A stretch of 64,000 nt of DNA. Origin: Membranipora membranacea (lineage: Eukaryota; Bryozoa; Gymnolaemata; Cheilostomatida; Membraniporidae). Each line of letters opens with the position of its first letter. Positions within the stretch are counted from its first letter, which is position 1. Under the pieces are notes generated by a model. The model saw only the letters and a list, made by a program, of their open reading frames with translations. It ran no database searches and was not told the DNA's origin. This document shows, one piece after another, positions 12,701 through 24,007 of this stretch. Where the stretch lies: the NCBI GenBank assembly GCA_914767715.1, contig OU612067.1, positions 31,592,162 to 31,656,161 of the forward strand, given 5' to 3'. The position numbers and the translations under genes are program-made.

Positions 12701-15259
12701 GCTCTTTAATGAGATATTTTCCAATCTGTGGTACGCAACGTAAAGCTTAAATCTCAAACTATGTTCCATGTATTAGAGATATTATTCGTCTGAAATTAGA
12801 CATGAAGATGGTTTTTAATGAACGAGCATATGTGAACGAGTCAATTTCACCCATCTGTACTTCCATATCTGTATTCTTTACTCTGCAAGTCAAATACTTA
12901 TAATAATGGTCTCCCCTTCCACCAATCAGAGCCAACACATTGGCTACTCAATCACAGGCCTTCTCTGTAGTTGGTGCAAGTCCAGTAGTTGTGTGCCCTA
13001 GTGGACGACCACTTGGGTGCACAACTACTGGACTTGCACGAACTAGAGAAGGTCTGTACCCTTAATATCAACACTATTGCCTAGGATTGAATCGTTTTCG
13101 ATTTATGCTTCATACAGTCAATGATGAAGTTGTACCTAAGGACAAAGTAAAGAGGGTGCTGAAGGAAATGGATGTTGAAGAGTTAGTCCCTGGGGCTCAG
13201 ATATTTGTAAAGCGAGTGGAAGAGTCACTCCCGTCTCAGTTAGCTTATCAAACCACAACACACCACGAGCACACAACACAACCAACAAAACAAGGTGTGC
13301 CAAAGGCCTAAGTAGCCCCCCATCTGTGAAAATATCTACACAGTTCACCTAATATACTCACCTACTATCATTCCCCCTCCGGCTAGCAATGTGAATTTTT
13401 GAAGGCTGAGCAGGAAAACAACTCAACATAACTTAAGGGTCCTCGTATGTCTGCCACGCTACTGATTGTTTCTGCCATCGATCATTACGGCCGCTGATCA
13501 TTATTGCCCTCTGATTTCCTCCTATTGTTATGTTAGCTGCCAAACACTCGGCATGTATTTCTATGGGTTGTCTGTGCTGTGCTTGGGTAAATGATCATAG
13601 AAAAACTGAAGTGAAACCTGTTTTTGTCAATTTTTCTACCAACACCTCATATCTTGTGTTTGTGTTTTAGATCGTCTATGGATTGCCATTCTTGTAATAA
13701 TCGGAGTAACAGCATTTATAGTCGCTCTAGCTTTCGTAGCTGTTTGGTGCTTCAGCGCTAGAAGACGAGGCAGATCTGGAAACCTCATGGTCTCCAGCGC
13801 TTACAAAGTATGTTATCACTAATAGACTGTATAAGTACATAGACTGTATAAGTACATATAGACTGTATAAGTACATAGACTGTATAAGTACATATAGACT
13901 GTATAAGTACATAGACTGTATAAGTACATACTACACAACAGACTGTATAAGTACATAAACTGTATAAGTACATACTACACAATAGACTGTATAAGTACAT
14001 ATAGACTGTATAAGTACATATAGACTGTATAAGTACATATAGACTGTATAAGTACATATAGACTGTAAAAGTACATATAGACTGTATAAGTACATAGACT
14101 GTATAAGTACATATAGACTGTATAAGTACATAGACTGTATAAGTACATACTACACAACAGACTGTATAAGTACATAAACTGTATAAGTACATACTACACA
14201 ATAGACTGTATAAGTACATATAGACTGTATAAGTACATATAGACTGTATAAGTACATATAGACTGTATAAGTACATATAGACTGTAAAAGTACATATAGA
14301 CTGTATAAGTACATATAGACTGTATAAGTACATATAGACTGTATAAGTACATATAGACTGTATAAGTACATATAGACTGTATAAGTACATATAGACTGTA
14401 TAAGTACATATAGACTGTATAAGTACATATAGACTGTATAAGTACATATAGACTGTATAAGTACATATAGACTGTATAAGTACATATAGACTGTATAAGT
14501 ACATATAGACTGTATAAGTACATATAGACTGTATAAGTACATATAGACTGTATAAGTACATATAGACTGTATAAGTACATATAGACTGTATAAGTACATA
14601 TAGACTGTATAAGTACATATAGACTGTATAAGTACATATAGACTGTATAAGTACATATAGACTGTATAAGTACATATAGACTGTATAAGTACATATAGAC
14701 TGTATAAGTACATATAGACTGTATAAGTACATATAGACTGTATAAGTACATACTACACAATTAGATATATTATTATGAGGCCCTAATTACTGATCGCTCT
14801 GATTACTTGTTAGCACCCACTGACCTCATAGTTTGGGCCCTCACAAAAACTCGGCAAGTTGATGGCAACAAAATTAAATGTTTCTCTACTGTTTAACTAG
14901 CCAATGTATGCTATGAGCATATAGCTGTTCACAAGAATTATACACTGACGCCAATTGTAGTACATTGAAACAACTATCAGTGTCGGTGGAGGTAGGTTTA
15001 GTGCAAAGACTACGCTGTGCTGCCTGTTGGGCCGAGTTCCTTTGGTTTATTCATACATAATAATTTTTAGGAGCCTCTTGTTGGCGAGGATGAGATGAAT
15101 AATTCTTATAAACAAGTGCAGGAGGACTCTGGTCATGTCAACCATGCTATGGAACTAGAATCTGGATATGGGGTCAGTATAGACAACAATCAGAACCATG
15201 GGGAGAACACTCTGGATCACGATAAATCTCTCCATCCGATAGAAGACAATGCTGTATGA
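3776..15259 (+). CDS. Mucin-like type I membrane protein with D8C-like (uromodulin/GP2-type) domain (14 exons)
   Basis: Exons 3776-3836, 6011-6058, 6784-6861, 7420-7533, 7764-7793, 7902-8027, 9709-9884, 10950-11187, 11480-11676, 11845-11915, 12584-12696, 13085-13294, 13671-13807 and 15071-15259 join in frame to 595 residues. Order: signal peptide (1-25, MDVSRKLFCCSFLLIALLLT), Thr/Ser/Gln-rich mucin-like stalk (about 30-150), and a cysteine-rich domain (about 153-290) whose spaced Cys, CC pair and CPGGYFVYKL ending match the D8C domain of uromodulin, GP2 and OIT3. Next come an unassigned ectodomain with an RKKR furin-type site at 380-383, one transmembrane helix (about 491-513, WIAILVIIGVTAFIVALAF) and a 77-residue acidic tail. 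Families with D8C are secreted or surface glycoproteins that often bind glycans. Orthology is not assigned. Exon 9's acceptor at 11479 is the least certain junction, chosen because it alone keeps phase. Poly(A) signal at 16012-16017. Confidence 0.78.
6565..6652. repeat. Short foldback hairpin in intron
   Basis: The 32-bp arms at 6565-6596 and 6621-6652 are reverse complements with two mismatches, separated by an A/T-rich loop with a run of A and a run of T. It lies in intron 2 of the D8C-mucin gene. It may be a small MITE; no function is visible. Confidence 0.85.
7331..7373. repeat. Perfect 15-bp inverted repeat
   Basis: The arms atcaggaagggtggg (7331-7345) and cccacccttcctgat (7359-7373) form a perfect stem with a 13-base loop, 46 bases before the acceptor of exon 4 of the D8C-mucin gene. 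A similar G-rich stem occurs at 26080-26108. Confidence 0.8.
12957..13053. repeat. Foldback element in intron 11 of the D8C-mucin gene
   Basis: Arms of about 40 bp (12957-12998 and 13015-13053) are reverse complements with few mismatches; both contain the core caagtccagtagttgtg or its complement. It lies 31 bases before exon 12. Just upstream (12922-12945) is a copy of the terminal sequence of the 37957-38280 element, so this intron has received several insertions. Confidence 0.8.
13829..14756. repeat. Minisatellite, 19-bp unit with a 219-bp higher-order duplication
   Basis: Roughly four dozen copies of the unit atagactgtataagtacat run through the last intron of the D8C-mucin gene. Units are 19 bp with occasional 17-bp versions lacking two bases, and interruptions reading ctacacaaca. 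One block, with the interruption at 13931 and the variant gactgtaaaa at 14061, recurs 219 bp downstream (14150 and 14280), showing a segmental duplication inside the array. Because 19 is not a multiple of 3 and the unit lacks stops on the minus strand, long minus-strand open frames appear. They are artefacts, not genes. Confidence 0.97.
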
Positions 15260-16390
15260 GATATCAGAAGAGTACTTAAATACGAAGCAAAGTGATAGAT
15301 TACTCTCTTATTGTTGATATATTGAAATAATATTACATAATATCATTTTTTTTACTGCTCAATAGAACATATCACAACCTGAGAATAGAGAACGACTACT
15401 GACTAAATCAAAAACGAGTGTGTGCCCAAAAAATACATACAAAACTTCCTCCCGCTTGAGTGTTTATAATTCTCAGGAAAATATTGGTGCCATAGTTAAA
15501 TGCAGACCCAAAGCTATTGATGAAAGCAGATTTAAATACTGATAATGATTAGGTACATGACTGGCAGTTTTCACGCATATTTGACCTGACTCCATTCTTT
15601 ACTCATGTCCAAAAAGATAGTGCTGTGATACTATACTGTTAGGTAAATTTGGGGCTAAATATCAAATTTTTTAAATCGTTATATCTTTTGCTTACCTTGA
15701 CACTCATCTATTAAACGAGAATATCATTTATACTTATGACAGCTGTGGTTTGACCACCCCTGCCACCCTTTCCCTGACCTGTTTTTATATTATAGCTCTC
15801 ACGCGTCATTCAACCTGCTTTGAATCATTCTGACTCACGCCATATCCCATGTTATGTGCCGCAAATCTACCATCCCTGTATGTTTATGAAATTAAATTAG
15901 ATTGAGGAGTCTGTTATAATGCCGCTATTAGACCTGATTATGATATTTTTGAATAGTTATACTTGTATTGAACATCATTGAGAGCGTTATATATTTTACA
16001 TGTTACTTTACAATAAATTTATCAACACAACAAAAAATGAAAGCACATTAAATACTGGGTGTAACTTTTAAGTGACTAATACTACTGGTCCAGATCTACA
16101 ACAGTTCAACAAAAGTATTAGATTGCTTTCACATAAAATACTCCTTGTTTATGCAAGGCATGCAAAAATGCTGGGACTACAAAATTCTACAAGCTTTCCT
16201 GATAAGTAAAACAAAATTTTGCATGCAAACACATTCTACAAGCGATTTTATAATTCTCAGGCAAAAAAAAGGCCAACGATGTTAGACTAAAATTTATTGC
16301 CATGACAAAGATGGAAATGCTCTTAGCCTGAGCACCATCCACTGCTTACATGAAGCAATCATCGGGGAATCCCTCATCCCAACTGGTAGC
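15260..16390. other. 3' UTRs of convergent genes
   Basis: No coding sequence is seen. The plus-strand D8C-mucin gene probably ends at the AATAAA at 16012-16017. The minus-strand TMX2 gene has its reverse-complement AATAAA at 16293-16298. The two transcripts converge tail to tail with about 275 bases between signals. Confidence 0.6.
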
Positions 16391-19300
16391 CTACTGGTCT
16401 TTCTTAGCCTTAGAGGAGTCACCTGATCCCGTTTGCTTATCTGCCTTTCTGATTGGATTAGCTTTGCACTTCTTGTACAGCTCGTTTAGATCAAAGTGGT
16501 CCTTTATGTTTTTCTAAAATAAATAATAAGAGAATGACACATTTAAGCTTTCAGGTTCTTTAGGTTGTGAGAAATCCTCTGCTTCACACTCAAAACCATC
16601 GAGAACAGAGTACTAATACAATCAACATGATCAACTCGAAGGGACTGAGGTAAAAAACTCATAAAACATACTTTTTTTAGTCAAAAGTCTTCACCAATCT
16701 CGATTTTGAAATGGTCACTTACGGTGACACGGTATGAAGAAAAGCTTGTTTTAGTAGTTGGTCATCAGACAATTTTGTTCCAATCCTAAATAGAATTTGA
16801 AATCTGAAATTTTACAGTCATCTAACAAGAAGTTAAATTGTAGCGTGACCAATAATGCTCTATTATACAGTAGTGGCCGATTCCTTCAAAGGACCCAAGC
16901 AGCTTACCTCAGTGAAGAAAAACTTTTGCACAGTTCCCTTATAATCGACATAAGGTCTTCTCATTTTCTCCTTGCCGTTCTCAAAAGTGATTATTGTTGG
17001 AAGTTGCTTAGACCACGAGCTTCCGTCTACTTTGAACCTGAATTTGCAAACAAACATTGCCAGTGTACTCCATTTAATCCAGACATGATAATTCGGAAAT
17101 CCTGATAATTCAGCCAACGAAAAATTGGTCCCTTCAGCCGAATCTCAAAACATAGCAATGTCACTCAATTTAGATTTCGCTAATTTGGGACAAAATATGC
17201 TGTTGTATAGAGGTTTTAGTTCGGTAAAGTGCACTGTATTTGCTGATATGTGTATATGTATGTATGATGGTGATCATCTCATTGATAAGCTTAATGAGTA
17301 TCAGACATTCGAGACTGTATCATGCTTGCTTTTACAGCCTCTGGTTTTAAAAATCTACAAGCTCATTTACAAAAACCTAGCAACAATTCAAGTTTTTCCG
17401 TATGGCTGAGCCATCATAATGATGTACAGTTGTGTGAGATTGACTAGATCAAGCATGATTCAATTTGCCTACATTTTGGATTTGAGCCGACCGGATTGAA
17501 GACAAATTGGATCAAACTTCTTCTAGAGATTTACAATCAGGGTCAAAGAAGATATGTAAGTAATGACTTACTGTTTAGATACATCTTGATACATACTGGC
17601 GTCTATTTTACCAAACTTCAAGTTTGGAAGCCCATAACTACAAAATAACAAAAGTAAAGTTATTATTTGAAAATTAATTCAACATTAAATGTAACATGTT
17701 GTAACAATTAATAATACCACATATTTTCTAACTCACCTCGTAATGCAGCATCTTATTGATACAGTTAAAAGTGATTCAATTTGTTTTTAATCAGCTATTC
17801 ATGGTAACATCCATTCTATCCTATGTTTGAGACGGTGTACAATAGACACTTGTTACTTACTCATAAGAGACTTTAGCAAAGTCTTCTGCTAGTTTAACAC
17901 AAGCTGGTGACCAAGAGGCGTAGAAAGCTATCAGCCACACAACTCTTGTATCTCTCTCCAGTTCATTCTGAAATAAACATCGCTCTTATCTATTAACCCC
18001 TGATTACCCAATACTTTGTCAGCATCAGCAATGTTGCTGTGGCATAGGCAAACATTACCCCCTCCCTCTCTCTCCAATTATCACATAATATTCAGCTCAC
18101 TTCGTGCATTTATATTTATGGCGAGTTTCTCTTGTGCATTAAGCTATTAGTAAATCTCCGTTTCAAAAGATCTTAATGTAAGTGAGACATTTCACTAACA
18201 AGTATATGAATAATAAGGCATGTGGTCTATTTTAAAAGAGTGATTCCTCAAGAAATTTCGGTCAGAAACTTAGTAATTTTATGAACATTGAGGACATAGG
18301 AGTAATATAGCGGCTCAACATGACAAACGCATGTCAAGCAGTCAAGCCGCAACATCCGATTTCTCTTCCCCAACACATGTGCATGCTCTACACAATTTGA
18401 AACCTTTCCCTCCCTATAACATTTGATGTGGGATCGATGGCGTTATGTAAGTCCCAGAATAACTGTGGACATATATAGGTTCTCATACCTTCAAATTAGG
18501 CCCTCTGAAGTATGTGATTGTATCTGGTCCAGCGTAGTCAGCAGGAGCAGGTAAAAATACCATGTGAACTGAAAGACAATAATAAACTGTTCAATCATAT
18601 ACAGGGACAATTATTATTCTCATCCGAAAACTTTACATAAATTTAGCCAAGGGGATCTATTTTGATTAGAAACAGCTGCTTCTTTTCGTTCTGAATATTT
18701 ACGTGCTTGAACCACCAGATGGGAAGTTTGCTACACTTTGAACACCATTTAATAATAAATCCAGATTGGCCATTGTTGAGAAAACATTTCATGATGAATG
18801 GCAATTACATGGTGACCCGATTATACGAAAATTTAGATTTATCTGTTCAGAAAGTAACTGATGTCTCCTAGCAAAACTATACTGAAGAAGAGTAGTTACT
18901 TAGGCTTAACTTACTTATGACTAGAACTATGTATACTGCTGAGTAGAGAACGTTATAACGGCCGTATAACAAAACATTGAGTATCTTTGTGAACATGCAT
19001 AGTGTGTTGAAATATTCTTTGAAGGAACCTGTAATTTAAAGCAATGAATTGAACGCGAACATTGAACAAAACTTCAGAATGATCTCAGCAATGAATTTTA
19101 TGAGCATAACTGATCTGATTGCCCCAGTGGAAATTGAGAAAACTCAAACTGGTGCCCACCTAGGCCAATATCGGTACAGAATACTGGCTAGGAAAAGTAG
19201 GTTCCTTCAACCCATTTATTGCTTTCACTGGACGAAGACAGATATGAAAAGGAAGACCAAGAATAGCATAAAGCCTATATATTCCCTTTTTTTGGGCCAT

Positions 19301-20089
19301 TGAAATAAGACTAGGCTTTTATACTTACTCCGTTGCTTCTTTGTCTTTAGAGCCAGTATACATCCTAGGAAAGTAAGGAGTTCCATCTCCCGCTAAAAAT
19401 ATTCAGTACATAAGGCTATTCAACCTTCGTAAAAACAGATTGCTAATAATATGAACTACACAGGGAGAATTTACTCATAGGTCAACGTCTTTTTAATGTA
19501 GGTTTCTATTAGTAGAGTAATTTCATTGTACCTTAGAAGGCCAACTAAGTCCTAGATCAACTGCAAGAAGTGATTTCATATAGAAGGCTTAATCTCAATC
19601 CTGAGCTCTAGTAAACGGACTTAATGGAAATTCAATGATAATAAGCCTGTAAACTCCCTCTTTGGAAAGTTCCACGGACAGCTATTTATTGGTGAGTGAA
19701 GAATGAATTTAATAGAAGAAGATATGATTCTCCTCTGTTGATCATTATAGATAGCATCCATAGAGAGAAACACAACAAGATATCAACTGGTGAAATATAA
19801 GTGTAGATGAGAAAGTATAAAAGACAGTTAGAGAGAGAGTTAATGAATCACCCTGTCATTGTTACCATATAATGTATAATTGTATATCCATTCAGTAACA
19901 CAGGAGAGATGAATCCTTGAATACAGCTACGTGTGATAAACCTACCATTTCAAACACACATGTCTCAAAGAGAGGCTCACATATGTAATGTATCTGCTTG
20001 AGAACAAAGAATGATGATGCTAAGAGCAAGTTGAAGAAGTAATGTGGCTTTAAAAGAAACCGATAGTTCAGTAAATTTTTGATATTCAT
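16391..20089 (-). CDS. TMX2: TMX2 homologue, thioredoxin-related transmembrane protein 2 (8 exons)
   Basis: Minus-strand exons 19946-20089, 19329-19392, 18915-19028, 18489-18568, 17861-17967, 17572-17637, 16908-17037 and 16391-16513 join with matching phases to 275 residues (human 296). The order follows human TMX2: hydrophobic N-terminus (HYFFNLLLASSFFVL), REMELLTFLG matching human REVEILMFL, further membrane segments, then a thioredoxin-like domain with VVWLIAFYASWSPAC, YGLPNLKFGKID, KQLPTIITFENGKEKMRRP and FDLNELYKK. The tail ends KKDQ, a dilysine ER-retrieval form. The thioredoxin CxxC site is reduced to SPAC, as in human TMX2 (SNDC), so it is probably not a classic oxidoreductase. TMX2 acts at ER-mitochondria contacts. 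The start is the first ATG of the 5' exon; an in-frame upstream codon is not ATG. Confidence 0.93.
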
Positions 20090-22386
20090 TTTTCTTTTTT
20101 GCAAATTTTTACATAAATAAATCTACTTGACCAGTTAAAATGTAAAAAGGTAGGCTGTACCAATTGAGCCCCCTCAATTTAAAAAAAACATATGCTATTA
20201 CCTGCATTTGCCAGATAATATGAAAGAGGAGGTAATTCCTTATCATGCCATCAATTTCTGCTGCTATGAATCTTGTATATCTTGACAAGTTAGACTACCA
20301 TGGATCCAGCCATCCAACCATATTTTGACCCTGTTATATAAGTTGTAGATATGTATCAGATAACATGAAAAATAGTTATGCGGCATATATGTTCTTTTAA
20401 GTGAAGCATACCGGAACGGCAGACAATATCTGAGTTTGCTCCTATCAAAGGTCCCACGAGCATAAATATTAAACTCGCATGTTTAAACCTCTCGTCGTAA
20501 CCAGCAGATACAATATGACTTAGTTTATGTATAAGAACAGCTGTGGATCTTTTTGACACAAACCGCAGCTGCCAAGAATCAAATCTAATATGACAGGCTA
20601 CGCCTTACCAATTGTTTTAGGAGTCAGACTAAGAACCAAAAATAATTTGTCGAATAATGCCCAAAATATATACAAGGGCAATAGCTGTGTAAGATGACTG
20701 GGCAGATTTGTCCTCCACAAGTTTTTGGTTTATCTCATAGAGAGGATCCCTAGAACTCTGCCAAAAACACATTCAACCAGACTTTTTCTTCATACCTCAC
20801 TTAAAATGATGCTCTTTAAAAAACATTCCGAAACATCCTCAACGATAACTTAAACGTCATTAGCTGCTTTAGAAACGGACCTTATACATTAGCCAGGTGG
20901 CGTACTTAAGTCCCATGTGTATTTTCTGGTAATGTCATGAGGCACTTTCACACGGGTTGTACTGAACTATGAGTATATCCAAGTTTGCTTTTATTTAAAG
21001 TATTGTGGCAACTGTGATTAATAAAAGCAACCTTCACCCAGATGTGGCTGGTCATTATATGGTCTGCAAATGTCTATTACATATAAAAAATAATTTTCAG
21101 CCTTGAGACATGCATCCTCTGTCTATGTAGATGGTAAGTTTCACATCATTTCAAGATCTAGCCACACCAAACAACTAGAACTGCTTGAGCTGATCCAAAA
21201 TATATGTACCATGTGGTTAACAACACAGTATCAGGGACATGTAGTAATAATGTTTTTAGCCCTCAACTTAATCTCATGAAAAACCTGATTCATAAAACTT
21301 TAACGATTACTAGACAGAATATGGTACCAAATTTAGTCTCGACCTCAGTTTTGATCAAAGTTTATAAGGGTTCCTTGGGTTAGCATAATGACCTAACATA
21401 GCAGAAGGAATGCAACTTGTGGTGTTTTATGTTTTATTCTTGATACACAACTTGGCACACATGAAAAGGGATTGAATAATGAAGATGAGAGCGGTATGAT
21501 TTTCATAATGCAGTTACATCCTCCAACACCTCGGTAGTCCAGACATGAGAAGAATTTCCTACAAAATCAAATAACACCAAATATATTCATATCTTAAAAT
21601 AACTGGTTTTTAAAGCAAACAGACAAAGTTTAAATGTATGCAACAAACACAGTAGTCCATCCAGGACTTCTAATTATTTCAGTCGCTCAGGGAATCGTAC
21701 TTATTGTCTGTTTAGCTCCAAGATATCCGATTATTCTATGAGCACATCTTCCCTGACTGGCAGCAGAGGTTTAAGGGAATGAAATAACGATGTATTCCGT
21801 ATTTTGTCTCCCAAGCAATGGGTTATTTTTACACCCAAACCGAACAGTGATCTTCCAGCCGATATACCGATAATTAATTGTGGTGTATTTAAACATCAGA
21901 CAGTGTGACAAAACAGGTAAGATAGCTTTCTTGTGGGAATGGCCAAGTAATTTGGATTATTCAATGAAAACAATTGCCCACCAAACCCCACATTAGCACA
22001 GTGATCGTCCATGAATTGTTTTCATAGGAATAATAATTCGAACGCTCTAAATTCCACATAACAGAGCTCACATTACAATGGTGGAAGGACCCTTTGCTGT
22101 TACACAATGCAATGTTTTTAAATTTGTACATTGCAAGTACCGTTGATAGACCAAACCTCACCAATCCATGAATGCGACTTGTTGAACAATTTTAAGGAAC
22201 TATTCCATACCCGCTTTCTCAGCAGACAAAACCATATTAGAATCCTTTAATTACTGAATTGTGAGAGTCCGTCACCTATATTTTTCTCTTAAATAGGTCT
22301 AACATTACATTTTCACTTGATAAACCTGCCATAAGCTACCAACCTAATATATATGAGTAAACGAGTCTGTTAAAAAAATAAGCCTA
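20090..22386. other. Intergenic between UQCR11 and TMX2
   Basis: No exon with family similarity is visible in these 2.3 kb. They should hold the UQCR11 3' UTR and the TMX2 promoter, both minus strand. Short open frames here show no recognisable protein. Confidence 0.5.
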
Positions 22387-23224
22387 CTAGCTTTCTTCCT
22401 CATCATCTGGGAATCCACCGCCGATATAAGGTATCTTCTGCATTATCACCTTCCATCCTGTGAGCCACACAAAGGCAGTCGCTCCTATAGCTCCATATAC
22501 AGCTCCAGTGCTTGACCTGATTATTCAGATTTAATTTTATCAATCACAAAGTTATTATGCCTATCATCTAACTCATAAAAAGGCAGGACCAACCAAACCG
22601 TTCAGTGCAAAACTAACTATAATTAGATATAACTTGGGTCAATCAGGAATAATGAACGCGACTTACTTAATTGGGTCTAATAATGGTGCATGAGTTGGAC
22701 AGGATTTTATGTGTATGGAACATAGGTTTCGAATAGTTTGAGGCGAAAGCTTTGGTGGTATGAATTGAAGTTAGTTCTTAACAAAGGACCTTGGCTCTCC
22801 TCTCACTTGGGATCTGCTTTGGACCTGACCTTATTTTCTTGTCACTTGAACATCAAGCTTTGAAGCCTTGTGTTTACAACAGGTGGGTATTTTGAGTTAT
22901 TTATTTATTGTAGCTAAAATAAATATGTTAACTCATGTCAAAGAGTAAGAGCTCCTTGCTCTTATTTAGAACATAAGTGAAAGAGTGGAGCTTTCTACAA
23001 GGGTATTTATTTATCAATTATATACACATCATTATTATCATCTCTCAGTCTGGGTGAGTCTCTCTCCTCTGTCTGTAACAACTTGACTCTCTGCCCCCAC
23101 AAACTTCTCTTCTCAACATACACCTCCAGATAATTTGAATGTTCCTGACTACTCACCAGTTTTGAGCTTGTCTATACTGCTTGGGACCAATACCCAATGA
23201 CTTTCTGATGAGCCCAGCCAACAT
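22387..23224 (-). CDS. UQCR11: UQCR11 homologue, cytochrome bc1 complex small subunit (2 exons)
   Basis: Exons 23157-23224 and 22387-22516 on the minus strand join in phase 2 across a Trp codon to give 65 residues (human 56). Exon 1 gives MLAGLIRKSLGIGPKQYRQA, equivalent to the human N-terminus with its GPRYRELV element. Exon 2 gives the single membrane segment TGAVYGAIGATAFVWLTGW followed by KIPYIGGGF, matching the human segment ending WVPYINGKF. UQCR11 (subunit 10) is an accessory inner-membrane subunit of respiratory complex III. The extra length is an acidic tail, DDEEES. Confidence 0.93.
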
Positions 23225-24007
23225 TATTTATATTTCTTTTGTGAGAAATGGAAAACACAGACTGACACAGTCAACTCAAAACTCAAGACTGCAGTTTGAC
23301 CGGAAATGCCGGTCAAATAAATGAGTTTAGTTGAGACACTATGAAAAATACCATAGATAGATCAGAAATATATTAGTGAGTCAATGTAAGCTTTACTTCT
23401 ACAGAAGTTTCCGGTTTGGAGTTTCACTCTAATATACATTATATAGAAAGACTATCTTAATTAATGCTGATAGTTCAAGTGATAAAAAGTAGGTTGTGGC
23501 ATCAAGTTCATTGGTGGCAACTACAACCACACTTTATACTTAGACCTAGGGCCATGGTCTACTGTCTACTATGGCACACTAAGAATGAATATGGCATAAA
23601 TAAATTATCATAAATATTGGCCCAACTCATTTACTCATTCATTACCAGTACCACAAGACAATGCAGTCACAGAATAAGGATCAGATTCATCTCTTCAAGG
23701 ATTTCAATCCTTGATCTCTTGTCCTAGATACCTGCTAGATCCCCTCAAAGACTAAAAGACCCCGGTTCCACTGCCACTGTAGTGTATTGAGCTAAAAGAT
23801 TTATTGTGTTTGACCAGTGGTGCCTCCACTGGCAGTGTTTGATAGATTTGTTGTGCAGTGTTCTTGAAAGAGTTGAGTAGTTAAAGCATGCATTTTGTTT
23901 TTTACTATATTTTTATTATTATGCCATTACAGAAAGGCTGACTTGAGCTGCAAAGAATTCTGAAACACCAGTGTTACTAATCATCCAAGTAAGAACACTA
24001 TGCTTTA
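23225..24007. promoter_or_regulatory. Divergent intergenic region between UQCR11 and DIPK2 copy A
   Basis: The start codons of UQCR11 (minus) and the first DIPK2-like gene (plus) face away from each other across 783 bases, so both promoters should lie here. No specific promoter element could be assigned by eye. The region is AT-rich. Confidence 0.45.

Noticed and set aside
13727-14760. Long minus-strand open frames (up to 315 codons) of repeating Tyr/Leu/Cys-rich peptide
   Set aside because: They are produced by the 19-bp minisatellite, whose unit lacks stops on that strand and cycles through all three frames. They lie inside an intron.
19049-19303. Plus-strand open frame of 84 codons
   Set aside because: It lies in a TMX2 intron and overlaps no conserved sequence; composition looks random.
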